Shown one piece after another: positions 34,601-45,285 of a stretch of 64,000 nucleotides of DNA (within the stretch, counting starts at the first letter, position 1; each line of letters starts with the position of its first letter). The translations under genes were made by a program, and so were the position numbers. Origin of the DNA: Adiantum capillus-veneris (taxonomy: Eukaryota; Streptophyta; Polypodiopsida; Polypodiales; Pteridaceae); the NCBI GenBank assembly GCA_014529385.2, contig CM043942.1, positions 106,628,141 to 106,692,140 on the forward strand, in the 5' to 3' direction. The notes under the pieces are model-generated. The model was not told the origin of the DNA, searched no databases, and saw only the letters and a list, made by a program, of their open reading frames with translations.

Positions 34601-35602
34601 AGTAAACCACTCCTTGTTTGGAGACACATGAAGTGATGCCCCTGAGTCTATAATCCAGTCACTCAGTGCATTTCCATCAGATGCTGTAAGAAGAGCTGAG
34701 TCCATTGTATTCTTCAAGAAGTAGATGTCTCCTGACACTAGACTGTTATCCTCTGCAACATTGTTTGTCACATTTATTTCTTGAATCTTCACTGAGGACT
34801 TGTTCTTCTCACCATGGCCTTCAGCTTTCTCTTTGTCTTTTTCTGCTTTCCATTCTCGGCAGTCTCTTTTCATGTGACCCTTCTTGCCACAATGGTAGCA
34901 TTCTATGTCACTCTTGCCTTTAGCACTACGGGACTTGCTACGAGACTGATTCCTCTTTCCACCTTTGTACTTTTCTTTGGTCCTTCCCCTGACAACTAAG
35001 GCTGTTCCTTTGCCTTTTTCCATTGTCTTTCTATTGGTTTCTTCAGTAAGCAGACTTCCTTCTACACCTGCTATGTTCAAACCATCTGGAGGTGCAGAAT
35101 TACTCAAAGCTGTGCGAAAAGTGTCGCAACTTTCCGGCAATGTGATCAACAGGAACATAGCTCTAACAGGTTCATCAAACTTGACACCTTGAGCTGACAA
35201 CTGACTATAGATTGTGTTGAATTCATTCAGATGATTGGACATAGGTGTCCCTTCTTTCATCTTCAAGTCAACAAGCTTCTTAAGCCAGTATACCTGTGAA
35301 GCTGCACTCTGCTTCTCATAAATATCACTCAGCTTTAACCATGCTTGATAAGCCGACATCTCGTCTGCTACATTGAAGTAAACGCTTTCTGCCAAAGTCA
35401 ACATAATGGTAGAAAGTGCCAATTCATCCATTTCGCTCCATTCATCTTCGTCCATATCTTCTGGTTTTATCCCCTTGAGCTTTATAGGTTTTATCTGCTT
35501 CTTTTGTACCAACACGTGCCAAATCTGCTTCTTCCACAATGGGAAATTGGTTCCATCCAGCTTCTTGATATTGTAAAGAGCAGTGTCCTGTGATCCAGCC
35601 AT
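31637..35602 (-). pseudogene. gag-pol: Copia Gag-Pol polyprotein with two in-frame stops
   Basis: A single frame of 1,322 codons from ATG 35602 to 31637, interrupted only by TAG at 34511-34513 (after GVGDVQLKF) and TAG at 32756-32758 (before EDWVCQL). Domains: gag core (LYNIKKLDGTNFPLWKKQIW, WLKKLVDLKMKEG); zinc knuckle CYHCGKKGHMKRDC; protease WIIDSGASLHV; GAG-pre-integrase SLWHSRLGHMSKKG; integrase D-D-E (HSDLCGP, FIDDYSRKVWVY, RTDNGGEYVS, PQNGVAERMNRT); RT with intact LYVDDMLIAG; RNase H (SDYAGDLDNRRS, STTEAEYVAASEA, CDSQSAIQLA); C-terminal ENPADLLTKGLP. All catalytic residues I can check are present. Apart from the two stops it would be a full-length autonomous polyprotein. Confidence 0.97.
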
Positions 35603-36687
35603 AGCTACACTTCACAGTAGTTTACTTTCCTGGGAAAAATTCGGCAGAGTTTCCCCTGTAAACTGACCTCTGAACCAATATCAACCTGTCAAATGAACCA
35701 AGAAAGCTTTAGATTCTGCATAAATTTCGGCAGAGTCTCCTTTGTAAAATGGATCTGGTGTACTAAAAAACAGACCAAAAAACAGCTCAAAAAACCACTG
35801 TCTCTCTAACACTGTAAGCTGTGGGTAAACCTCTCCTTCACCTGTACTGTCTCTGACTGTCCTATCACTGTCCTGTAAGCATAGACTGCGACAATGCCTG
35901 AACGGCAGTAAAGCAAAGATGCAATCCCAACTGTCTAACTCACAATCAATACATCCTAGCTGCCTATCTAAGGGTACTCGAGGGATCGCTCCAAGACCTG
36001 TATCACTAAAAGGATCTCAACATTCGAGAATCCCCCGGCTCAATAAAACCTCACTCGACCCTCAACAAAGGCTGCAGTAAATCTGACAGTACATAGACTT
36101 CCCACAAAGTCATACATCCACAAATTTCCCACTGTATGTTGTAACTGCTGCGGCGGTTGTTTGCTACGTGACTCACAGCCAGCAAACCCTCAGCAGACAT
36201 ACATCATCTCTGACAATACATCCCATGTGGAAGTACCTGCAATGTCAGGATGAAATCTGGAATATCAAGCAGCAAACACAAGCTACCTGATGAACTAGTG
36301 GATGTCGCCTACAGTCTGTGTAGATGCGCCCGTGTCGTATGTGACACGCCTCCAAGAACTGTGAGCCGTCCTTCGATGTGTAGATAGCCACAAATCAACA
36401 CTCTGGGAGTGTCGATATCCTCAGCACCTGTAGTCATAGGCCGAAAACCCCAAATTTGCAGAGTCAGATCTGCACCCGCCGAGACCACGTAGTCAAAAAT
36501 GGCCTGCGCAGACCTTTGTCGAAGCCGAACGGTGGCCGAGATGACCTCAGAATGAAATTCTGAGCACACCAAGACCTACAGCCTCTCCCACAAGATTTGG
36601 GGCCGTGTCTTTGCCTGTCGAATTTCACTCCAATCTGAGCTAGTGACTCTAGCCTCCTGCAGTGCTGCCCCGAGCCTCGATCTGAGC
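35603..36687 (-). other. Untranslated leader of the copia element (about 1.1 kb)
   Basis: Lies between the primer site and the gag ATG. It has no recognisable gene; an 87-codon frame at 36309-36572 is the longest. The leader is long compared with the few hundred bases or less usual in compact copia elements. Confidence 0.6.
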
Positions 36688-36699
36688 TCTGATACCAGT
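36688..36699 (-). other. Primer-binding site of the copia element
   Basis: On the minus strand TGGTATCAGAGC, a full match to the plant tRNA-iMet 3'-end complement, lies two bases from the LTR end CTCCTTCA. Confidence 0.95.
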
Positions 36700-36891
36700 T
36701 GAAGGAGTACGAGCGGAAGTGCGACGCGAGAGAGAGTGCGAGAAGAAGAGCACGACGATATAGTGAACTCGCTCTACTGTAATGTGTAGAGCATAGTGAG
36801 TTCTTATTAGGTTTTTACAAAAGAATATGTGTACATACCTGGCGGCCCGCCCACTTACCTGGGCGACCACATTGGGCTTTATACCCGAACA
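36700..36891 (-). repeat. 5' LTR of the copia element (192 bp)
   Basis: Upstream LTR in element orientation; differs from the 3' LTR at about seven positions. Confidence 0.95.
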
Positions 36892-36896
36892 CTCAC

Positions 36897-37195
36897 GAAT
36901 GGCGGTTCATATTAGATCGTTCCATTTACGTAATCCTCTTAAGGTATGCAAGTTAGGGTAAGCGGTTAGGTTGTTTCAGTCCGTTTAGGGTTAGCCGCTT
37001 AGGTATTCGTTCTTTAAATTCATGTCGCTTAGGGCTAGACGTTCTAAATTGGCTGATATTAGTATCGCATTACTATAGCCATTTTAGTAATCCACTTCGA
37101 GCATGGCAATTTGGTTGTTTTAAGACGCTTAGTACCAACCACCTAAACTTAGCAGATTTAGATTTGGCCGCTCTAAATTAGCTTAGTGTCGCATT
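36897..37195. repeat. ~1 kb tandem repeat unit, copy B, first part
   Basis: 'aatggcggttcatattagatcgttccattta...gcttagtgtcgcatt' follows copy A from 30333 to about 30640 phrase by phrase. It is cut by the gypsy element at 37196. Confidence 0.88.
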
Positions 37196-37338
37196 TGTCA
37201 TGCCAAGGGTAGGACCAAGCACGGCCAAGGGCCAGGACGGACAAGCAATCAAGGGGGTCCCTATATTTAGCAGGGGAAGGGTCTATATAGGGCATGGTTG
37301 GGTGGTGATGAGCATGTTCCAGTTCCCTATGTCTTACA
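37196..37338 (+). repeat. 5' LTR of the short-LTR gypsy element
   Basis: 143 bp, TG...CA termini, immediately inside the GCATT duplication. Confidence 0.93.
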
Positions 37339-37339
37339 C

Positions 37340-37351
37340 TGGTATCAGAGC
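37340..37351 (+). other. Primer-binding site of the short-LTR gypsy element
   Basis: TGGTATCAGAGC one base after the 5' LTR; full match to the iMet-type site. Confidence 0.93.
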
Positions 37352-40300
37352 TCAGGTGGAGAGGGAGGCATGGAGGAGGGGAAGAAGCATGGTCTTCTCT
37401 TTCCCTCTCGTGCTCGCTCTCTCTCTCTATCTCTTTTGCAATGCATCCCTCTCAATCTCTCTCGCAGCCATGGAAAAATTTGTGCATGGAATTTTGCATG
37501 CGATTGCATGGCTCTTCTCCGACGAGGAAGGCATGGAAGCCAAAGAAGCAAGCACCGTGTGCTACTGTCCGAATTCGGGGAGGTACAATCAAATCCCACA
37601 AGACCATGGGTAGCAACCCTAAGCGGGGAGGAAGGCATGTTTTTGGCCGGCACCAAGCGGTGCCCAGGTGGACTCAGTAGGAGCACGCAAGGGAGCTGAG
37701 AAAAAGCTGTCACAGGGACGGGTCGAGTCGAGCAACAAGGACTCTCTCTCTCTCTCTTTCTCCCTCTCGGCATCTCTGCCCGCAGCACCATCTCTCACGT
37801 CAGAAACAGTAAGTGACTTTTCTAAACAATATATATAATAGAAAAAACAACCTTTCGTTATGCTAGCGGCCTGCCCCACCAAGAGTCGGATGCCGGGCCA
37901 CCCTGGATGCATACGAGGATTGAAGGGGCGGAAGGGCCACTCACAGACTCCTTGCTCGGCTTGCCGGGATGCATGCGAGCCTCGAAAAGGTGGAAGGGCC
38001 ACTCAAGGATGCCCTACCCGGTTTTCCAGGATGCATGTGAGCTTTGCCTCGAAGGGAGGCAAAGGTGGGTTTTCCAAGGTATGAATGTTGTGTCATGCAT
38101 GCTCACGCTCAAACCTCGGCAAAGAGGCCATGGCAATAGCGAGGAAGCAAAGTGCTCCCGCATCTCATCAGAAAGAGATTTCCAAGGGTGCTTTTATTCA
38201 AAATTAACAATGATTTCACTTCGACCAAGGATTATGATCGTGGCCAAAATCTTTCGAGAGCAAAAGCAATGCCAACAAGGATTGATGAAGACAATCAAGA
38301 TTTTTGGCATGCTCGACGAAGAGCTTCAGCCTTCCAGTACTGTGCTGCCTTCACAAATTTTTGACATGATTCCAGGTATTTATGTCTATGTTTTGGCATT
38401 ACTTTTTGAATTAGTTATGCAATCAATTATTTTTTATGGTTCGTTGCCATGTAACAAGCATTGGCTTGATTGTCTTTTACAAGCATGGCTTGTCTTGACT
38501 CCTCAAGTGATACGTGGTAGTTGAGGTATCTCAACACCTCATTGTTGGCATCACCTCAATGCTTAACTTGCAAAATCGACTCAAGCATGGCTTGAGCCCC
38601 TACCGCACTGATCCGCCACATGGATCATCAGCATGTCAACTTTTGTGCCAATGGACTCTCAAGGAGATCGGCACACCATGTGGCTTGACTCGATGAAGGG
38701 TGCATAGGTCTTAGCATGGCCAACTTCTTGTCACTGATTCAGAAACCGGCAAAGATGCTAGCCACACAGCACTAGCCAATTTCCATTGACAAGGTCAATT
38801 TTTGTTTACAATGATATTTGTACGTCGACAACAGCATCTGTTGGCTAACTAATCCTTCCTTATGTGAAGCAAGGCTTCCATTTTTTCATTTTGCATTGAG
38901 CCTTCCCACTTTTGGCATATGCTATGAGCATAGACACTTGGAAAGGATTTGGCAATATGATTGCAAGTTGTCTCATTACATACAAGACGGACTTATATGA
39001 TACACAAGGGTATATGTGCATATACAATAACTCTCTTGCAACAATCTCTCGCAAAGCAGATATGGCTATGAGCTAGCTCGGATTGAGTTTTTTCCTTCCA
39101 CATCTTAGGACCACTGGTCACCGCAACGACCAGGTTAGCCAATTTTGAGTTCTTCTTATTTTTCCATGGTTTCCACCTTTGCTTGGAAATTCCTGTTTTT
39201 GTGCAATCCAAAGTGCTTTCACAATTTAATACGAAGCAAGGCTTCTCACTTGTGCCAAGATATTGTCCATTGACTTGGAATCACGCGGCATTTTCACACA
39301 AGTTTGGAGAAACTGGTAACATAAGGAATATCACCTCACAAAATTCCTACCAGTATAAACTGTGCAAGGCACTTCTGGTTTTGGCTCTCACGTTTGAGGC
39401 CGTTATTCTCACCAAGGGCTTACCACTCTGCATGCACAGCATGCTAGCCATGTGGAATGAACTCCACCACTTCCTAGTTTATGCTTCCACTATAACAGCA
39501 GACATTTTGTCGCGGACAAGATAAGTTCTGGGTTGTTTAACATGATTTTTGGGTTGTTGTCCAAATACAACAACAGTAAAAAGACCCTAAAACTGGTACT
39601 TAATTCAAAGGCAAAGTGCTATCATTAAGTCACACTGGTGTCTTCACAACCACATACATGGTAGGTGGGTCAGTCTGTGACTTCTTTGTGTTTTTCTGTT
39701 ACCTCTCTCGATGAGAGTCATAGCAAAAAGTTGTTGCATGCTTATAGGATAAGCTTCACGTTAGGCATAAGATGCACAAGAGCATGGCAATCAACTATAC
39801 ACTTCATAGTCGTTTAAGGAAAGTTCCTCAACCCAGCATGCTCTTCTTTTCTCTCTTTCTTATTTCTCTCAAAGAATAATAAAACTTTTTAAGAATATTT
39901 TGATACATGTTTTGCTCGTGAGTCAGCCTGAACCAAGGTGCTCTAACTCTCAGCTAGTAAGTGGCCAAGATGCCACTCCAATTATTCTTCATTGGTTTCT
40001 CGATTGAACACTAATTTGTTGTTGGCATAAGGGCTATGAGCCACACAGGCTAGCCATTGTGAGAACTAGGGTAAGACCCAATGTTGGTATTTCTTGGGTG
40101 ATTGTTCTCCAGCTTGAACAGATCTATCCCATGGAGTTCCCATTGATGTTAATGGCCAAGCAAGAGTCTTGCCATTACAGATCTTTTGGGTGTTCTGTAC
40201 GCACTACCTGTTTTTTTTGTGACGCTCAAGTTGAGTTTTTGATAATCTTAAACTCACATCAGCTAATCTATACTATGGAATCTAGAGACAACATGGTTGT

Positions 40301-41800
40301 TCATACCCCAGGGGATTCACTGGTAGTACTTGGAAGACGTCACCTACGTGCACCAAAACTGCCATTTTACCCCCTTTATATGGTACCCTCCTTTGTAAAA
40401 TCTACCTTTTTGGCCTCATAAACCCCCCCTATTGTACACTCACGTGACACCATACGGTAATCCTTAGTGAAGACCCCGGGTTTCATACAAGCTATGCATC
40501 TCACTTGTGTGGATTTCTTACTCTCTCTATAGCACTACGAGTGTCTATGGCATCACAGTTTTGGGGTATGACCCAGTGGGTGTTTACTAAATCACCCCAT
40601 AGGCATTCAGGATCACAGTTTGATCTATCCCAGTTGTACTTTCAAAGAAAGAAGTCCACAATCAACCAAGGGGTAGTGGACAACTTCAACTTTTCAAGTT
40701 GATTCTCATCGTTCTATACACGGTTAACTATGTTGGTTATCGTTACCTGTTAGTTGAGCAGTTTCTACAAAGGGTCTTACCAAGGGGTTTGACTACGTAG
40801 ATTCTACCCAACGGGTTTGGATTGCGAAGGCAAAACCCAGGGTTTCCAGTGCAATGTTGCTTGGTTTTTTCACAGGTGGGAGATGTGCTCCTGTGCATTT
40901 GAATACGGGTAATTGAACTTTTAGTTCAATCCCCAGGCCCGTACCAAGGGCATGTCGGAACAAGTATTTTGGGCCATAGTTTACAATGTACGTTATGATG
41001 TTATGAATCCACTTGTCGGATTCGATTTGGCACATCTTGTCACATGGGATACAACATGGTCTAGGGACTCAAAGAGTTCGGTTTAGCCAGTGTGGAGCAA
41101 TGAATGAGGATCCCTTTCACTCTTGTCGCGGAGTGATTAGAGTTACCTCCACACACAAGTACATCTTGTACTTGAAGCTTTTTTTTAAAACATCCTTATG
41201 AGACATATTCCACATGTGGAGAATATGAGTCTCTGGACTGACACTGGTGCCCATTATTTCAAGTATGTGTCACGATAAAGTCCCTAGGTGCTGGTCAAAC
41301 CTGTTTTCTAGATCATTTTCAGCACGACGTATCAGAAGCAATTTCGGCGGCCAAAAATTTCCGGATACTTAGAATGACTTTTTCAGGTACAAGTACTACT
41401 AAACAACATTACAGATGGTTGTTTATACATATAGCAAGGCTTTAAGTGGTTAAAAGTTTAATTGTTTGTCCCTAGAAGTGATTAATATTTCACCTTCTAT
41501 TATGGTTCAAATGTTTTAGCAAGGCTTGCAAATGATTGCAGTAGACATTATTTAGTTTCTTTTTCGAACTATTTAATGTGTGCTACGAGCATCACATTCA
41601 CCATAAGTAGTGGCAAAGCTAATCATGGATATACAGGTCCAAATCTGTTTTTTGCTAAATGCATGCACACTAGGTGTTATGGGCCCTGGTGTTTAGTAAA
41701 GGCTGATTTGGAGAAGCATGCATATTCATCACATCCGTTGCTTATGAAGGATTTTGCACTCTATGTGCAGTATCTCTCTGAGCTTACTTTTGGATCTACC
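37352..41800 (+). other. Interior of the short-LTR gypsy element, no recognisable genes
   Basis: A few chance-length frames only (longest 205 codons at 37907-38524, no motif). It contains an imperfect 62-bp direct repeat ('ggatgcat.cgag...ggaagggccactca') starting at about 37905, 37967 and 38029. It may be an extremely decayed gag-pol region or foreign filler. Confidence 0.5.
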
Positions 41801-41814
41801 AATCACCAGTAGAG

Positions 41815-42560
41815 GTCATGGCTTGGTTTGGGTGCTTGTGGATTTTTCACGTTAACCAAGATGGTTATTCATTAGGACATTGTTGTTTGCTTAGCAATGT
41901 TGTATGATATTGTGATCTCCGTTTACGGGCCATCTGGGAGGACTGTCCTTAAATCGTGGGGAAAACACCTCAATACTGTCAGTTATCCAAGGGGATAAGC
42001 ACATTACAAAGTGTAATCTTGTGCTGAAGGATATGCAAAGTGTGTATGTTAGCACCAAGCGATCCAATTAGTAAGCATTTATTGCTCTACTTGGAGTTTT
42101 CTTACAATAAGTTAAAGCATGTTTGCGACTAGGTGTAGACTCTTTATGTATAAATCAACTCCTCAACCTTGAACACTAGTGATGGTGGGGTTGTTTACTG
42201 CTGAAATCGGAAAACAAGTCAAGGACTTAAAGTTGGCTGATGAGTTATGTTAGCAAGTTATTTTCATGGAAAGTGAAAAGAGGTACTCTTTAGGGTACAT
42301 CTTTGTGTGATAACTCGTTTTGCATACTCATGTGTGTTCTAAATGGAGTCTACACACTATGATTGGATAGGAATCGGTAACACAAGCTGGTTTCAAATGG
42401 ACAACAATGTGAAAAATCAAGAGGTTACTCTTGGTTTCATTGAACCTCCTGCTGAACCGTGTTCCGGTCAACCAAACAACTGGGTCCATGAAGGATTCCA
42501 CTATAGAAAACATTAGTGTATCATCACTCTTGTTTTTGAGGACGAAAACACTTCTACAAG
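41815..42560 (+). pseudogene. Degraded gypsy integrase remnant
   Basis: In shifted frames: LVWVLVDF then LTKMVIH (compare the gypsy VDRLTKMAHFI block), then at about 42030 LKDMQSVYVSTKRSN followed after a shift by LLLYLEFSYNK (compare the gypsy 'LEDMLRxYV...LPLxEFAYNN' block). The last bases, GAGGACGAAAACA beside the purine tract, match the 'EDEN' ending typical of such polyproteins. It supports a gypsy origin for an interior otherwise unreadable. Confidence 0.55.
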
Positions 42561-42570
42561 GGGGGAGTAA

Positions 42571-42695
42571 TGTCATACCAAGGGTAGGACCAGGCACGGC
42601 CAAGGGCCTGGACGGACATGCAATCAAGGGGGTCCCTATATTTAGCAGGCCTGGCTGAGTGGTGATAAGCATGTTCCAGTTCCCTATGTCTTACA
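42571..42695 (+). repeat. 3' LTR of the short-LTR gypsy element
   Basis: 125 bp; lacks about 18 bp relative to the 5' LTR around 'ggggaagggtctatatag'. Confidence 0.93.
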
Positions 42696-42700
42696 GCATT

Positions 42701-43450
42701 ATTTTAGCCATTTCAGTAAAATTACTTCGCTTTGGGATGTAGCACTTAAGCAATTGGGGTGTTTCAATTTGCTTAGGGTTCAAGGCTTAGGGCTACTTTC
42801 TTAGGTTTTAGGTCTTTACAATCTGGCTATTTCATGCCACTTAGGGTTAGCCGCTTAGGATTAACCGGTTAGGGCATGCCGCTTTAGGTGTTGGTACTTC
42901 ACAATTTAGCTATTTTAGGTCGCTTAGGGTCAACCATTTAGGGTTAGCAACTTTAGATTTGGGCTATAAATTTTAGGTTTCTACTGGATTAGGGTTTGTA
43001 TTGGATGTACATGCATTGTCATGTAGATGTGGGTGTGTACTTATGTCGCACCCTCAAATATAGGCATTGACCAATAAAGACAAAACAATTACCTCATGGT
43101 CCTGATGTTCGTGCACCTCTAGACCAAGGTGTACGGGGATCGGGCATGGCTAGAGAATGTGAGGTAGTTAGAGCAAGCAAAAAAAGGTTATCATCGATGA
43201 ACGTTTGGACGTACAAAGATGCTTATGGTTTGGTTGCTAGGATGTGGCTGTGTTTGGGCAGTTAGGATAGAAAAAACACAAACAGACTTCAGAAATGGCT
43301 TGTGCACTTTGGAGATGCAAATAGACTTTAGAAACACAAACGGTCGTAAGAAACGCAAACGTTCGACCATTTCTTGGCTTTCTTAGGACTTTTTAAAAAA
43401 ATGCAAACGGACTTCAAAAACACTGAGTTCGGCCATTTCCTGGTCTACTT
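42701..43450. repeat. ~1 kb tandem repeat unit, copy B, second part
   Basis: Resumes after the gypsy element with 'attttagccatttcagtaa' and 'cttagggttagccgcttagg', and follows copy A through 'ggcattgaccaataaagacaaaa', 'gatcgggcatggctagagaatgtgagg' and the 'aaacggtc/aaacggact' purine-rich end. Slightly more diverged than the first part. Confidence 0.88.
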
Positions 43451-43619
43451 AGGGCTAACTGCTCTAAAGAAATTTCCATGTAGCTCCCTCCGACAAGCCG
43501 AGAGGAGAAATATGGATACAAGCATTGTGGCTCTTTTGACTTAGCTTCACAAGGAGGGAGAGGCAGTTGAATGGGAGGCATTACCATGAGGGGGACATCT
43601 TTCATCTATGACTTTTTGT

Positions 43620-44360
43620 AGTTATGGTCATCTTGATGATTGTATTCATTATGTACAGTTTGACGTTTATGCTTATGGTTAGATGTTTATTCTCTTTTTT
43701 AGACGTTTATGCCCATGGTCTTGCGATCTGATACTGCTATTGTATGGAAATCAAGTTATGGTTGTGGTTTTGCATTCATGTTACAATCATGGTTTTGTAA
43801 TCATATAGTGGATATACTCTTTGGTTATGGTTTTGCAATCAGGTTATGGTTATGGCTTGGTAATTATGTTGTGGATATGATCTTTGGTTATGGTTTTGCA
43901 ATCAGGTTATGGTTGTGATTTTATAGTCATGTTGTGGATATGCTCTTTGGTTATGGTTTTGCAATGAGGTTATGGTTATGGCTTGGTAATTATGTATGGT
44001 TATGGCTTGGTAATTATGTTGTGGAAAGGATCTTTGGTTATGGTTTTGCAATCAAATTATGCTTATGACTTGGTAATTATGTTGTGGATATAATCTTTGG
44101 TTCTGGTTTTGTAATCAGGTTATGGTTATGCTTTTGTAATTATCTTATGGATATACTCTTTGGTTATGGTTTTGCAATCTGGTTATGGTTATGGCATGGT
44201 AATTATGTTATGGATATGATCTTTGGTTATGGTTTTGCAATCAGGTTATGGTTATGCTTTTGTAAATATGTTGTGGATATAATCTTTGGTTATGGTTTTG
44301 CAATCAGGTTATTGTTATGGTTTTGCAATTACGTTGTAAATATGGTAACATTTTTTGAAT
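43620..44360. repeat. 63-bp minisatellite (GGTTATGG-rich), about nine units
   Basis: 'ttggttatggttttgcaatcaggttatgg' starts at 43821, 43884, 43947, 44034, 44097, 44160, 44223 and 44286. Spacing is 63 bp except for one 87-bp step caused by a 24-bp internal duplication. Because 63 is a multiple of three, one frame reads as 21-residue units (GYGFAIRLWLWLGNYVVDM-like) for long stretches. Confidence 0.95.
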
Positions 44361-44560
44361 CATGTTACATTTATGGTTTGAGAATCTTCATATCGTTATG
44401 GTTACGGTTTTCAAGTCATGGTACAATTATGGTTTGAGAATGTTCATATCATTATAGTTACGGTTTTACAAGTCACGCTTTAGTTATGGTTAGGAAATCT
44501 TCATATCGTTGTGCTTATGGTTTGGGACTTAAAGTTATGGTTATGCTTTTGGAAGCCTGT
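44361..44560. repeat. Second, 56-57-bp degenerate repeat continuing the minisatellite
   Basis: 'ttatggtttgagaat.ttcatatcgttatggttacggtttt' starts near 44371, 44427 and 44484. Related in wording (ttatggtt) to the 63-bp units but with a different period. Confidence 0.8.
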
Positions 44561-44699
44561 CATGTTTATGGTTTGATTTTGTAGTTTTGTTATGCTGACA
44601 ATTTTGTTGATCTGTACTAATTGTACTTCACTCTTGAGTGCCAAAATGTAGGTGGAGTGTGACTGCTTTTGCACTCTTTCTTTGAACAGAGAGGATCGT

Positions 44700-45041
44700 T
44701 CTTGGTGACGTAGTACATGCAACATCAGTTGCCAGTCATGTATGCCCGAAACAAATTTGCAAGTCTAAGCATCGATACTACAGATGTTGGTATATGCATC
44801 AAAAGCAACGTCGATACAGGCTTTGGCACAAGCGTCAAAAATAAACATGTAATTCCAATGTGCTTTTAGACGTGCATATCGATACTACTAGCATCATTTA
44901 TTCTAACGAGCTGCAAACCGACATGCACACCATTGCTATGATGTCGACAAATATACCGGCGCTTACACCGATGCTTTTTATTTTTAACATAATTTTTTTT
45001 GCATTGGTACACGCGTCATATTCACACAACGTGATGTAGTG
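44700..45041. mobile_element. Possible CACTA (En/Spm) transposon end
   Basis: The stretch ends GTGATGTAGTG (45041). GTAGTG is the inverted terminal signature of CACTA elements. It is filled with short, alternately oriented motifs such as 'gcatcgatactac', 'cgtcgatacagg', 'gcatatcgatactac', 'accggcgctt' and 'accgatgc', like the subterminal repeats of that superfamily. No matching CACTAC left end or transposase was found. This could be a truncated end or chance. Confidence 0.35.
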
Positions 45042-45285
45042 AAGGTGGGAAAATAGATATAAGTCTAGTCTTATAGTAAAGGGGTTTTCTTAAGAGAATA
45101 TTTTGAAAGAGAGAGAGAGATAGATAGATAGATAGATTCAATTATCGTCCACGGAGGTTAGATATGACCCATGGGACCAAAAACAAACATTACAACGGTG
45201 ACGTTTGTAGCAAATCGCACTGAATACATATCAGTTAAGGACTGAGGGTCCATTGGAAAGATGAAAAATGAAAAGGGACAAAAAC
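45042..45285. repeat. Spacer with GA/GATA microsatellite
   Basis: Contains (GA)n then (GATA)n at about 45106-45136. On the minus strand this lies just 3' of the LINE-type ORF1, where ORF2 would be expected; no ORF2 is present. Confidence 0.6.

Larger units (their letters stand above)
31341..36891 (-). mobile_element. Ty1/copia retrotransposon, structurally complete, target duplication CTCAC
   Basis: LTRs of 192 bp at 31341-31532 and 36700-36891, each running TGAAGGAGTAC...AACA on the plus strand. Perfect 5-bp target duplication CTCAC at 31336-31340 and 36892-36896. Primer site beside the right LTR, purine tract (minus-strand AAGTGGGAGGT) beside the left LTR. The two LTRs differ at about seven sites, six of them transitions, so the insertion is younger than most elements here. 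It sits at the junction of the two tandem ~1 kb repeat copies. Confidence 0.97.
37196..42695 (+). mobile_element. Short-LTR Ty3/gypsy-related element, target duplication GCATT
   Basis: LTRs TGTCATGCCAAGGG...TCTTACA at 37196-37338 (143 bp) and TGTCATACCAAGGG...TCTTACA at 42571-42695 (125 bp, lacking about 18 bp in the middle). Perfect GCATT duplication at 37191-37195 and 42696-42700. Primer site TGGTATCAGAGC follows the left LTR by one base; a polypurine tract (AAGGGGGGAGTAA) precedes the right LTR. Both LTRs hold TATATTTAGCAGG as a TATA-like site. The 5.2 kb interior is almost devoid of open frames; degraded gypsy integrase is visible only near its 3' end. Confidence 0.92.

Noticed and set aside
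37298-37791. Overlapping 130-150-aa ORFs on both strands
   Set aside because: They are within the CT-rich start of the short-LTR gypsy interior, with no motif and no conservation between frames.
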